Source: Deltaproteobacteria bacterium (GTDB lineage Bacteria; Desulfobacterota; Desulfobacteria; Desulfobacterales; UBA5852). Taken from it: a stretch of DNA of 64,000 bases. The notes below the pieces were generated by a model. The model made no database searches and was not told the DNA's origin. It saw nothing but the letters and a program-made list of their open reading frames with translations. Position numbers and translations under genes: made by a program. Below, piece after piece: positions 17,788-25,841 of the stretch (position 1 is its first letter; the number at the start of each line of letters is the position of its first letter). Location of the stretch: the NCBI GenBank assembly GCA_020444045.1, contig JAHLLS010000023.1:28123-92122 (forward strand). The letters run 5' to 3'.

Positions 17788-18543
17788 ATGAAAGCGTTAA
17801 ACCATCAGTCCCATTATGCTGAAAATGAACGCCCGGAAACCCGGGAGCAATTGATGATGGAATATCTTCCCCACGTCAAGCGGATTGTCAATCGAATGGC
17901 CATCCATCTGCCGTCTACGGTTGACATCGAAGATCTCTACAATGTGGGGGTCATCGGCTTGATTCAGGCGATCGATCGCTACGACGTGAGTCGCGAGAAC
18001 AAATTTCTGACCTACGCGACCCATCGCATCCGGGGCGCGGTTCTCTCCGAGTTGCGGTCCCGGGACTTCCTGTCACGGTCCAATCGACGCAAAATCAGAG
18101 AGATGGACCATGCCTACGCCATGCTGGAACAGCAGTTGGGCCGTGACGCCGAAGACCACGAGGTTGCCAAGGTTTTGCAGGTCGATCTGGATCAATTCGA
18201 TGCCATCAAAAAACTGTCCACGATCTCCTTTATCAGTTTCGAGGAAATGGGGTATTCGGACGCCAATGACAAGGGCCGACTCCTCAAATTTGTTACCGAA
18301 GATGACATGGACGCATTGGCCATGGCCAACCTGAATGAGTTGAAACAGGCCATGGCGACTGCAATCGATCAATTGCCGGAAAAGGAAAAAATGGTTCTCT
18401 CTCTCTATTATTTCGATGAGCTCAATATGAAAGAAACCGGCCAAGTTCTTAACATCACCGAGTCCCGGGTCTCCCAGATCCATTCCCAGGCGATTGTTAG
18501 GCTGCGCAACAAGCTGCGGCGCGCCAACATTATCGAGCATTAG
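17788..18543 (+). CDS. fliA: Flagellar sigma factor FliA (sigma-28)
   Basis: FliA directs RNA polymerase to late flagellar promoters and is held inactive by FlgM until the hook is complete. Region 2 is clear (IEDLYNVGVIGLIQAIDRYD and FLTYATHRIRGAVLSELRS), and region 4 ends with the helix-turn-helix TESRVSQIHSQAI. The preferred ATG at 17788 has an AAAGGTG site 7 nt upstream and gives 251 residues; the frame is open to 17746, where other starts exist. A matching sigma-28 promoter occurs at 24780 before flgM. The order flhF-flhG-fliA is common. Confidence 0.96.
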   Translation: MKALNHQSHYAENERPETREQLMMEYLPHVKRIVNRMAIHLPSTVDIEDLYNVGVIGLIQAIDRYDVSRENKFLTYATHRIRGAVLSELRSRDFLSRSNRRKIREMDHAYAMLEQQLGRDAEDHEVAKVLQVDLDQFDAIKKLSTISFISFEEMGYSDANDKGRLLKFVTEDDMDALAMANLNELKQAMATAIDQLPEKEKMVLSLYYFDELNMKETGQVLNITESRVSQIHSQAIVRLRNKLRRANIIEH

Positions 18544-18618
18544 TAACGTCGCCGGGAATAGAAAACATGAAAAAGAGTTCTGCCGGGAGATCCCTGCCGC
18601 GATGGGAGGTGACGCATC

Positions 18619-18876
18619 ATGGTAGACAGCATTCGCCAAGCAGGCCGCATCGGCGTGGTTATGCCGACCGGTCTATCGCGACCGGTGGAGCGCCGCCGGC
18701 ATCCACGCAAAGATCCACATGACGATCAGAACAGCGAATCACGCCCGACGGAAGAAGAGGAACAGTTGGAGGCGTTTGACGGAGAACCTCTCCCCGCGGA
18801 TGACAGCGAATCGACCATGTCACCTGACCAACAGCACCAAGGACAAACCGGGCGGCGGATCAATGTGCGGATCTGA
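18619..18876 (+). CDS. Small hydrophilic protein downstream of fliA
   Basis: I cannot assign a function to this 85-residue protein. It has a very good ribosome site (GGGAGGTG, 7 nt before the ATG). The first half carries a Pro/Arg cluster (SRPVERRRHPRKDPH), the middle is acidic, and it ends GRRINVRI. Short, highly charged proteins with a conserved G-R-x-I-N/D-x-R-x tail are found after fliA in some delta-proteobacterial flagellar operons; that resemblance is from memory of the style, not a search. It sits between fliA and the DUF2802-like gene and probably is co-transcribed. Confidence 0.7.
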   Translation: MVDSIRQAGRIGVVMPTGLSRPVERRRHPRKDPHDDQNSESRPTEEEEQLEAFDGEPLPADDSESTMSPDQQHQGQTGRRINVRI

Positions 18877-18909
18877 TTCCGGCCGGAACCCAGAAAACGG
18901 AGTTTTCCC

Positions 18910-19413
18910 ATGCACTTCCTGATGCAGTTGACCGAAGCAGCTACCCTGTTGGATGCCCTGGCCATTGTCAGCAGCTTGCTGATTCTTCTTTTTCTCATGC
19001 GAAACCGCCGTCAATACGGTTCCCTGGTGATTGACGGAGACCACATCAAGACCATGTCCGGTTTTTCCGATGAAGTTTCGTTGCAGATGATGTCCCAGCA
19101 GTCCGTTATGGCTTACGCCAATCTCAAACGGTCTTTGACGCAGGAATTCGAGTCTCTCTGGATGATAGGAGACAGCGCGCCACTCCCCGGGAATCCGACC
19201 GACGGCGCCGATTCCCCGGGCCACAGGCTCCCATCGACCGGGCAAAGGAGTTCGCTGCATCGCTGCCAGCGGTATCGACAAGCGGAGAAAATGCTTGCTG
19301 ACGGTGCCGATGTGCCACAAATTGCCGAGCATTGTGGAATCGGAGATGGCGAAATGGAATTATTGCTGGGACTCCAAGAACTGGCCAAAGGAAGAAAAAA
19401 GGGCCACGCCTGA
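18910..19413 (+). CDS. DUF2802-like membrane protein of the flagellar cluster
   Basis: The 167-residue protein starts with a hydrophobic helix (about 13-32, LLDALAIVSSLLILLFLM) and so is probably anchored in the inner membrane. The C-terminus has a short helical motif, QAEKMLADGADVPQIAEHCG followed by GDGEMELLLGLQEL, that resembles DUF2802 proteins commonly placed next to fliA or cheY genes. The central region is Pro/Gly/Ser-rich and probably disordered. Function is unknown. It closes the flhA-to-fliA transcription unit; a 336-bp gap follows. Confidence 0.75.
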   Translation: MHFLMQLTEAATLLDALAIVSSLLILLFLMRNRRQYGSLVIDGDHIKTMSGFSDEVSLQMMSQQSVMAYANLKRSLTQEFESLWMIGDSAPLPGNPTDGADSPGHRLPSTGQRSSLHRCQRYRQAEKMLADGADVPQIAEHCGIGDGEMELLLGLQELAKGRKKGHA

Positions 19414-19674
19414 AGCGTTTTCACAGATGACGACGCCGGCATGAGAGGGTCAAAAGCGTCTATCGAACTCGGCCCGCGCGATCGATGGATGGCCATGTCC
19501 GCCGAATGACGCGCATAGACCCGCAGCGTGTTGCATACCGGCCGTCGTATCGGGCAGTTCCTGCCATCACCGGCGGAAAAAAATGCCGCCTTTCCGATCG
19601 GCCCTCCTTTTAATGTTATGCTTCCCGCGCGCTTCAGGCCTGATGGTTGCGATGTCAAGGGCTTCATCAATAGA

Positions 19675-19690
19675 TGGTCCGGATCTTGCT
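19675..19690 (+). promoter_or_regulatory. Sigma-54 promoter for flgF operon
   Basis: TGGTCCGGATCTTGCT matches 14 of 16 sigma-54 positions, with GG at 19676-19677 and GC at 19688-19689, 10 nt apart. It lies 60 bp before the flgF ATG; transcription should begin near 19701. The rest of the 19414-19749 gap shows no gene; the 260 bp upstream is enough for enhancer sites, though I could not identify any. Confidence 0.8.
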
Positions 19691-19749
19691 TATCTACTCA
19701 TCAGAAATAGACCGAATTGTGATGACGCTATGCGACAAGAGGAGTCAAT

Positions 19750-20502
19750 ATGAGTGGATCGATATACATGGCAACCTCGGGGGCCGAAGCCCAACGGATT
19801 CGGTTGCAGATATTATCCAATAATCTCGCCAACATCAATACAACCGGGTTTAAAGAGGATCGCGCGGTTTTTCGCATGCCGGACGAGGGGTTGAACCCTG
19901 ATGCGGATCCGGACGAAACGTCAGGCGTTTCCGCATCGACGTACACCGACGCCATTCCCTTGACGACCCACACGGATTATTCGCGTGGTCCGCTCCAGCA
20001 CACCGACAATCCGTTGGATGCCGCCATCGACGGGGAAGGGTTTTTCAGCGTTCAGACGGACCAGGGCATTCGCTATACCCGCAACGGCGCATTTACGATT
20101 AACCCGGACGGCAATCTGTCGACCCATGACGGCGATCCGATTCTGGGTGAAGGCGGTGAAATCGCCATCGATGGCACGGACGTTCGTTTCGACGGTTCGG
20201 GGAATGTCATTGTTGACGGCGCTGTCACGGACAAGCTTCGCATTGTGAAGATTACCGAGCCGACGGCGCTCAAAAAGATTGGAAAAACGCTTTTTCAACT
20301 GGATGAAAACAAAGGGGCCGAGGAACCCCTGGAATATGGGGGCGTGCAGCAAGGATTTCTGGAAGGCTCTAACGTCAACGCCGTCAAAGTTATGACGGAA
20401 TTGATCGAGGTGCAGCGCGGTTATGAATCCTATCAAAAAATGATTCAGACCATGGGTGAAATGGCATCGCGCGTGATCAGCGGTGTCGGCACGACGGAAT
20501 AA
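19750..20502 (+). CDS. flgF: Flagellar proximal rod protein FlgF
   Basis: FlgF is a rod subunit exported by the flagellar type III system. The 250-residue protein has the rod/hook N-terminal signature at residues 20-38 (ILSNNLANINTTGFKEDRAV) and the C-terminal signature ALKVMTELIEVQRGYESYQK-like helix (here VKVMTELIEVQRGYESYQKM). Shorter than FlgE and lacking its large insert, it sits immediately before flgG, which distinguishes it as FlgF. AAGAGGAG precedes the ATG. It is the first gene after the sigma-54 promoter at 19675. Confidence 0.94.
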   Translation: MSGSIYMATSGAEAQRIRLQILSNNLANINTTGFKEDRAVFRMPDEGLNPDADPDETSGVSASTYTDAIPLTTHTDYSRGPLQHTDNPLDAAIDGEGFFSVQTDQGIRYTRNGAFTINPDGNLSTHDGDPILGEGGEIAIDGTDVRFDGSGNVIVDGAVTDKLRIVKITEPTALKKIGKTLFQLDENKGAEEPLEYGGVQQGFLEGSNVNAVKVMTELIEVQRGYESYQKMIQTMGEMASRVISGVGTTE

Positions 20503-20529
20503 AGCCCTTTTGCAACCAAGGAGAACGAA

Positions 20530-21318
20530 ATGATTCGCAGTTTATGGACCGCAGCGTCCGGAATGAAATCACAGTCGCTTAATATCGATGTCATCTCCAA
20601 CAACCTGGCCAATGTGAATACCACCGGTTTTAAATCCAGTCGGGCGGATTTTCAGGATCTTCTCTATGAGACCCTGCGTCAGGCCGGAACGTCGTCCTCC
20701 GAAAACAGTGATGTGCCCACCGGTATTCAGGTCGGTCACGGCAGTCGACCGGTTGCCAGTCACAAGATATTTACACAGGGCGATTTCCAGCAGACCAAAA
20801 ACGAGTTGGATATCGCCATTGAAGGCGAAGGCTTTTTCCAAATTCTTCAACCGAATGGCGAAACCGCCTATTCGCGCGACGGCGCCTTTAAGATGGATCG
20901 CGACGGTCGGATGGTGACGTCCGATGGGTTTGTCATGGAACCGGAAATCACCATTCCCAGCGACAGCATCTCGCTTTCCATCGGGCTTGACGGCACCGTT
21001 TCGGTCCTGCAGGCCGGGAGCAACACCCCCACCGAGATCGGGACGATCACCGTGGCACGCTTTGTCAATCCGGCGGGTCTGCACAGCATCGGGCGCAATC
21101 TCTACCTGCCGACCAATGCTTCCGGCGATGCCATCGTCGGAACCGCCGGGGAAGACGGATTGGGAACCTTGGCGCAGGGTTTTCTGGAAATGTCCAACGT
21201 CAGTGTGGTGGACGAGATGGTGAAAATGATCACGGCCCAACGCGCCTATGAGATCAACAGCAAAACCATTCAAGCAGCGGACGACATGCTACAGCAGGCC
21301 AATAATGTCAAACGATAG
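20530..21318 (+). CDS. flgG: Flagellar distal rod protein FlgG
   Basis: FlgG builds the distal rod that crosses the periplasm and both rings. The 262-residue protein has the family opening MIRSLWTAASGMKSQSLNID, the signature NNLANVNTTGFKSSRADFQD, and the closing helix MVKMITAQRAYEINSKTIQA. Length is standard (about 260). The ribosome site AAGGAGA lies 5 nt upstream. It is followed at once by flgA, flgH and flgI, the ring genes that the rod needs. Confidence 0.98.
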   Translation: MIRSLWTAASGMKSQSLNIDVISNNLANVNTTGFKSSRADFQDLLYETLRQAGTSSSENSDVPTGIQVGHGSRPVASHKIFTQGDFQQTKNELDIAIEGEGFFQILQPNGETAYSRDGAFKMDRDGRMVTSDGFVMEPEITIPSDSISLSIGLDGTVSVLQAGSNTPTEIGTITVARFVNPAGLHSIGRNLYLPTNASGDAIVGTAGEDGLGTLAQGFLEMSNVSVVDEMVKMITAQRAYEINSKTIQAADDMLQQANNVKR

Positions 21319-21324
21319 GAGCGG

Positions 21325-22341
21325 GTGAGAAGGGTGGCGAAAACAACGCGATTCAGTGGGCGGCAGACAGGTAGCGCGCTCCTAACATTCTTGATGACAG
21401 GGGTGCTGTTGCTGGGTTGGGGTAGCGCCGGTTTGGGGGCAGCGCCGATCGTGGTAACAATTCCGGAAACGGTTGCCATCGACGATGCCGATGTGGTTTT
21501 GGGGCATCTGGCCGAGGTAACCGGCGCGGATCAGCACCTGACGCAGCAATTGCAGACCATAAAAATCGGGCGCGCCCCTGTGGTCGGGCATTCACGCACC
21601 ATCAGCCGTGACTACCTGCTTCTACGGTTGCGTCAAGCCGGTTATGATCCCGCCTTGATGACCATCGATGTGCCGGAGAAAATAACCTTGTCGCGCCGCG
21701 CCGTAAAGCTATCGGCTGAAGATATGGAGATGATGGTACGGGCCCACATCGCTGCCCATCCACCGTTTACCGGTGCCGAAATGACGATTACGGCGGTTCG
21801 TATTCCCGGTGATATCCTGCTGCCGACGGGTGATATCCAGCATGAAATTCACTATCTGCAACAGAGCCGACCATCCGGCACCCTGCCGCTAAACATTTTC
21901 TTCAGTAAAAATGGGAACCAGGTCAAACGTCTGACCGCAACGGCGACGGTCACGTTGATGAAAGAAGTGCCCGTAACCCGGCGGCCCATTGCGCGCTATG
22001 AATTGATTCAAGCGGAAGATCTTATGATACAGACCATGGACGTCGCCGATCTTCCGGCCAATACGGTCTTCGATTTTGAGGAGATTAACGGTCAGCGTGC
22101 CCGCCGCACTATCGGCCCCCGGACGGTGCTGCGGAAAGATCAACTGGAATACCCGCCGGCGGTGCAGAGGGGCGACCGGGTCATCATTATTGCGGCATCC
22201 GGTGGGTTGCGCATCACGACCCTCGGAGAAGTTCAACATACCGGAAAAGTCGGCGAACGCATCAAAGTGCTGAACTTGGATTCCAATAAAACGCTTTTTG
22301 CCCGTGTGATCGATAGCCGAACCGTCCAGGTGGAATTTTAG
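21325..22341 (+). CDS. flgA: P-ring assembly chaperone FlgA
   Basis: FlgA is a periplasmic chaperone for FlgI polymerisation. The 338-residue protein has a signal-peptide-like stretch (about 14-36), and the C-terminal SAF-type module is recognisable: VTRRPIARYELIQAEDL, RRTIGPRTVLRKDQLE, VQRGDRVIIIAASGGLRITT and GERIKVLNLDSNKTLFARV. The start is a GTG 7 bp after the flgG stop, with an AGGAG site that is rather close (3 nt); another GTG three codons later is possible. It is followed by flgH and flgI. Confidence 0.92.
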   Translation: MRRVAKTTRFSGRQTGSALLTFLMTGVLLLGWGSAGLGAAPIVVTIPETVAIDDADVVLGHLAEVTGADQHLTQQLQTIKIGRAPVVGHSRTISRDYLLLRLRQAGYDPALMTIDVPEKITLSRRAVKLSAEDMEMMVRAHIAAHPPFTGAEMTITAVRIPGDILLPTGDIQHEIHYLQQSRPSGTLPLNIFFSKNGNQVKRLTATATVTLMKEVPVTRRPIARYELIQAEDLMIQTMDVADLPANTVFDFEEINGQRARRTIGPRTVLRKDQLEYPPAVQRGDRVIIIAASGGLRITTLGEVQHTGKVGERIKVLNLDSNKTLFARVIDSRTVQVEF

Positions 22342-22351
22342 AAAGGATCTC

Positions 22352-23062
22352 ATGATGACGCAAATGGTACTTCGTCCGTGGATGGTGACCGTCGGCATAA
22401 GTGTGACGGCGGCTTTTTTACTTGTGGGCTGTGCGGCCCCTTACGGGGGCGCCATGGTCAGTGAGAATCCGGTAACGGTGGCGCCACCGCCGCCCATGCC
22501 GGTGCAACAAACCCAGGCTGACAACATGTCGCTCTGGTCCGATAATGTCGGCTTCGGTGATTTGTTCAGTGATCCCAAAGCCCGTCGCGCCGGAGACGTG
22601 ATCACGATCAAGGTCGCCGAAGCATCGAGCGCCTCCAATAGCGCCGACACCTCAACGGATCGTGAATCTTCCCTCAGTGCCGGCATCAGCGAACTCTTCG
22701 GTGTCAAAACCAATACGCTGCAGAACCTTTCCGTCAGCGGAGAGATCGAAAGCGGATTCGAAGGCTCCGGCAGCACCTCGCGCAGCGGCAGACTGGATGC
22801 CTACATCACCGCCCGCGTGGTGGAGGTGCTGCCCAACCGCAACCTGAAGATTGTCGGTTCCCGTGAAATCATGGTCAATAATGAGAAACAGATCATGACG
22901 ATCTACGGCGTCGTGCGGCCGCGGGATATTTCCGAAGACAATATCGTTCTGTCCAATTACATTGCGGATGCCCGTATCGCCTACAGTGGTGCCGGTATCG
23001 TGGACGACCGGCAGCGTCCGGGCTGGATCGCCAATGCCCTGAACACGGTTTGGCCGTTTTAA
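22352..23062 (+). CDS. flgH: Flagellar L-ring lipoprotein FlgH
   Basis: FlgH forms the L-ring in the outer membrane. The 236-residue precursor has a lipoprotein signal ending in the lipobox LLVGC (Cys at about residue 27). The mature part has the family motifs SLWSDNVGFGDLFSDPKARR, GDVITIKVAEAS and NRNLKIVGSREIMVNNEKQI. An AAAGGA site sits 7 nt before the ATG. This gene and flgI are direct evidence that the cell has an outer membrane. Confidence 0.97.
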   Translation: MMTQMVLRPWMVTVGISVTAAFLLVGCAAPYGGAMVSENPVTVAPPPPMPVQQTQADNMSLWSDNVGFGDLFSDPKARRAGDVITIKVAEASSASNSADTSTDRESSLSAGISELFGVKTNTLQNLSVSGEIESGFEGSGSTSRSGRLDAYITARVVEVLPNRNLKIVGSREIMVNNEKQIMTIYGVVRPRDISEDNIVLSNYIADARIAYSGAGIVDDRQRPGWIANALNTVWPF

Positions 23063-23093
23063 TGGTCTAAGACATTTGACGCGGTAGAGGCTT

Positions 23094-24233
23094 ATGATGG
23101 ATGTAAGATACCCTTCTCAATGGAAAATCAGTATCCTGGCAATGATCTGCCTTGGGATTCTGCTGGTGGCTGTCGGTTCAGACGCAGCCCATGCGGCGCG
23201 CATCAAGGATATTGCCAATATCCGCGGGGTTCGCCAAAACCAGCTTTTCGGTTATGGCCTGGTGGTGGGTCTTGATGGATCGGGCGATGGCAATAAATCC
23301 GTGTTTACGGTGCAATCGCTTTCCAGCATGCTGGAAAAGATGGGAGTCACCATCGATCCCGATGACGTGAAAGTCAAAAATGTAGCGGCCGTGATGATTA
23401 CCGCAGATTTGCCGCCCTTCGCCCGCACCGGCAGCCGGATCGACGTATTGGTCAATTCCATCGGCGATGCGAAAAACCTGCAGGGGGGGACCCTGTTGCT
23501 GACCCCTCTGAAGGGCGCGGACGGCAAGGTGTACGCCGTGGCCCAGGGACCCGTCAGCACGGGCGGGTTTTCCTACGGCAAGGGCACCGGCACCGGGGTT
23601 CAGAAAAACTTCCCCACCGTCGCGAACATTGTCGGCGGCGCTTTGATCGAACGTGAAATTGCCAACAACTTCAACGAACGCGAACTGCTGACATTGGCGC
23701 TGCATGCCCCGGATTTCACAACGGCAACCCGGATGGCCCAGGCCATCAACGCCGCTTTTGGCGACGTCCTGGCACACGCTCCCGATGCGGGAACCATCGA
23801 GGTAAAAGTGCCTGATCTGTACCGGGGCCGCAGCGTGGAACTGGTGGCGTTGATCGAGAACATCGGTGTTACCCCGGATATCGTGTCCAAGATCATTATC
23901 AACGAGCGCACGGGGACCGTCATCATGGGCGAAAACGTGCGTATCGCTACGATCGCCATTGCCCACGGCAACCTGAGCATTCAGGTCAACCGACAGGATA
24001 ATGTGTCACAGCCGTTGCCATTTTCGCGCGGAGGGCAGACCGTCGTGACGTCGGATCGCGACATGGTCGTCCAGGAAGGCCGCAATCCGCTGTTCCTCGT
24101 GGAGTCTGGCGTCAGTATCGGGGAGGTTGTGCGGGCATTGAATGCGCTTGGGGTGTCCCCCCGCGATTTGATCGCCATTTTTCAGGCGCTGAAGGCGGCT
24201 GGTGCGCTTCAGGCCGAACTGCAAATCATATAA
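23094..24233 (+). CDS. flgI: Flagellar P-ring protein FlgI
   Basis: FlgI forms the periplasmic P-ring around the rod. The 379-residue precursor has a Sec signal peptide (about 1-34, ending near AAHA). The highly conserved motifs are ARIKDIANIRGVRQNQLFGY, GLVVGLDGSGD, MLEKMGVTI and ALGVSPRDLIAIFQALKAAG at the C-terminus. Length is normal. Its stop codon TAA is the first base of the 6-bp duplication flanking a MITE-like repeat inserted directly behind the gene. Confidence 0.98.
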   Translation: MMDVRYPSQWKISILAMICLGILLVAVGSDAAHAARIKDIANIRGVRQNQLFGYGLVVGLDGSGDGNKSVFTVQSLSSMLEKMGVTIDPDDVKVKNVAAVMITADLPPFARTGSRIDVLVNSIGDAKNLQGGTLLLTPLKGADGKVYAVAQGPVSTGGFSYGKGTGTGVQKNFPTVANIVGGALIEREIANNFNERELLTLALHAPDFTTATRMAQAINAAFGDVLAHAPDAGTIEVKVPDLYRGRSVELVALIENIGVTPDIVSKIIINERTGTVIMGENVRIATIAIAHGNLSIQVNRQDNVSQPLPFSRGGQTVVTSDRDMVVQEGRNPLFLVESGVSIGEVVRALNALGVSPRDLIAIFQALKAAGALQAELQII

Positions 24234-24236
24234 CGA

Positions 24237-24396
24237 GTACCCATCCAGAAATCGGCAAATTTGGTTGAGATCAAGGCGCGCGAAAAATTTGACCGCAGGC
24301 ATATAGTTGATATTCTGAGGATTCAATTTTTCGCGCAACGCCGCTATTTATCCGCCTTCGGCGGATCGGGCAAATTGGTCATTTATAGATGGGTAC
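24237..24396 (+). repeat. MITE-like dispersed repeat, copy 1
   Basis: This 160-bp element starts GTACCCATCCAGAAAT and ends ATTTATAGATGGGTAC, terminal inverted repeats that match at 14 of 16 positions. The hexamer TAACGA occurs perfectly on both sides (24231-24236 and 24397-24402), as expected for a target duplication. Inside is a second inverted pair (24278-24292 with 24323-24336) and a hairpin ATCCGCC/GGCGGAT. Copies 2 and 3 are at 52233 and 55004. It separates flgI from flgJ. A minus-strand frame across it is not a gene. Confidence 0.88.
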
Positions 24397-24411
24397 TAAC
24401 GAGGTGAAACG

Positions 24412-24771
24412 ATGGATGACATCTTGCGTGCTTTGCCATCGGCGGGAATGATCAACGGAAGGGCAAGCGGCAGCCCGGCGACCGGGCCAAATGCAGTGGC
24501 CGCATCAAAAGAACGTGACCGTTTAGAAAAGGCGTGTGGCGATTTTGAGGCCATCTTTGTGCAACAGCTTTTCAAAACCATGCGGGCCAGCGTGCCGGAG
24601 TCGGAGTTGTTCAACGGCGGCCGCGCTGAGGAAATTTATACTTCGATGCTCGATCAGCAGGTTGCCGAAAACATGGCTCATGGTCAGAGCGGCATTGGTT
24701 TGGCCAATCAAATGCGAGACAAATTGGCGCGCCATGCCAGCACAGAACCCGTCATCAAAAAACGGTATTGA
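24412..24771 (+). CDS. flgJ: Rod-binding protein FlgJ (N-terminal domain only)
   Basis: The 119-residue protein is the rod-binding domain of FlgJ, a scaffold for rod assembly. The signature runs CGDFEAIFVQQLFKTMRAS and then EEIYTSMLDQQVAENMA. The peptidoglycan hydrolase domain found in enterobacterial FlgJ is absent, so a separate hydrolase must open the cell wall; this is common outside gamma-proteobacteria. The MITE-like copy 1 ends 15 bp before its ATG and supplies most of its upstream region. GAGGTGA is the ribosome site. Confidence 0.93.
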   Translation: MDDILRALPSAGMINGRASGSPATGPNAVAASKERDRLEKACGDFEAIFVQQLFKTMRASVPESELFNGGRAEEIYTSMLDQQVAENMAHGQSGIGLANQMRDKLARHASTEPVIKKRY

Positions 24772-24779
24772 TAAATACC

Positions 24780-24807
24780 TAAAGCTCCAGCGGAGGGTGA
24801 CCGATAA
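24780..24807 (+). promoter_or_regulatory. Sigma-28 (FliA) promoter for flgM
   Basis: A TAAA box at 24780-24783 and ACCGATAA at 24800-24807, 16 nt apart, match the sigma-28 consensus (TAAA, 15 nt, GCCGATAA) with one changed base and one extra spacer base. The site lies 125 bp before flgM. It fits the known logic in which FliA drives its own anti-sigma factor. Confidence 0.75.
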
Positions 24808-24932
24808 TCACCTTGCGGATATAGATGCTTCCGATGACGGCGGTGAACGTCATTTGCGGAAGATGCCGCCGATCAGAACCCTTAGTCGCCGGATCCATTG
24901 ACTTTTTAGGGATCCACAGCTGGAGGCCATGT

Positions 24933-25247
24933 ATGAAAATCAACGACAGCAGTGTCCACATCAATTTTGAGGCCTATGCCCAGAGATCCAAAGATGCCCC
25001 TGGCGCCCAGGAGCAATCATCGGTTGTGTCCGGTGACAGCGCGCCGGTGGATAAAGTGGTCCTCTCCCCCAAGGCCCGGGAAATCCAGGAGGCCCGACAA
25101 CTGCTGGATGAATTACCGGATGTTAACGAGCCCAAGGTGGCGAACATACGCCTCCAGATCGACAAGGGCGTCTATAAAATCGACGGCAATCAAATCGCAG
25201 AGCGTATGATGCGGGATATGGCGCTCAACAATGATTTTTTTAATTAA
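24933..25247 (+). CDS. flgM: Anti-sigma-28 factor FlgM
   Basis: FlgM binds FliA and is exported once the hook is finished, freeing sigma-28. The 104-residue product is hydrophilic with a flexible N-terminal half. The C-terminal binding region has VVLSPKAREIQEARQLLDEL and then IRLQIDKGVYKIDGNQIAER, the standard FlgM pattern. The ATG at 24933 has a TGGAGG site; the frame is open 36 codons upstream, but that part covers the sigma-28 promoter leader. flgN follows, the usual partner. Confidence 0.93.
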   Translation: MKINDSSVHINFEAYAQRSKDAPGAQEQSSVVSGDSAPVDKVVLSPKAREIQEARQLLDELPDVNEPKVANIRLQIDKGVYKIDGNQIAERMMRDMALNNDFFN

Positions 25248-25291
25248 AGGTCAAAGCGGTTTGCGATGCTCCGATTTGCACGGAGAATGGA

Positions 25292-25792
25292 ATGGAAACC
25301 TTGCTGAAGTCTCTCAACGAATGCATTGACCGACAACTGAATCTCTATCGCAAACTGTTGAATCTTTTCCTTACCGAACGACATGCCATTCTTGCGTCCG
25401 AACTCGAAGAACTCAACGCGGTCGTCATGGACAAAGAAGGCCTTCTCCAAAAAATTCGTAAGGAAGAACTTAAACGGCGGCAAGTCTGCGATGACATCGC
25501 CGACCGGCTTGGAATGGCCTCAGAACCCCTGACCATCACCCGATTAAGCGAGAAGATAGACGCGCCATACGTTTCGGAGACGACCCGACGCGGGAAACAA
25601 CTGCAAGCGTTGATCGATGAGATTCAAGTCGAATCCGAACGAAATCGCTCGCTTTGTCTCCAGGCGCTTCAGTTTGTGAATGGTTCCATCAAGCTTCTGA
25701 CAACCCTCTCGCATCCGAACCAGGTTTACCACGCCTCCGGCCGCTTCCAAAGTGAGGGCCGAATTGGCCGGATGCTATCGGGTGCGGTATGA
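25292..25792 (+). CDS. flgN: FlgN-like export chaperone
   Basis: FlgN is the chaperone for the hook-filament junction proteins FlgK and FlgL, both encoded downstream (32846 and 34333). The 166-residue protein is almost wholly helical, starting METLLKSLNECIDRQLNLYR, with charged heptads in the middle (KEGLLQKIRKEELKRRQVCD) and a late segment SLCLQALQFVNGSIKLLTTL, all typical of FlgN. Sequence conservation in this family is low, so identification leans on this shape and on position next to flgM. Confidence 0.85.
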   Translation: METLLKSLNECIDRQLNLYRKLLNLFLTERHAILASELEELNAVVMDKEGLLQKIRKEELKRRQVCDDIADRLGMASEPLTITRLSEKIDAPYVSETTRRGKQLQALIDEIQVESERNRSLCLQALQFVNGSIKLLTTLSHPNQVYHASGRFQSEGRIGRMLSGAV

Positions 25793-25841
25793 ATTCAGCG
25801 CTATTTTCTTACACCTCAGACATAGATTCGGGCCGATAATC

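Noticed and set aside
24006..24338. Minus-strand frames reading through the MITE-like repeats (also 54500-55105)
   Set aside because: The similar residues they share come from the repeat DNA itself; they have no start signals and overlap flgI and aroC.
25752..25841. Earlier GTG start for cheA overlapping flgN by 41 bp
   Set aside because: The 30 residues it adds do not look like protein, and the ATG at 25842 fits better.
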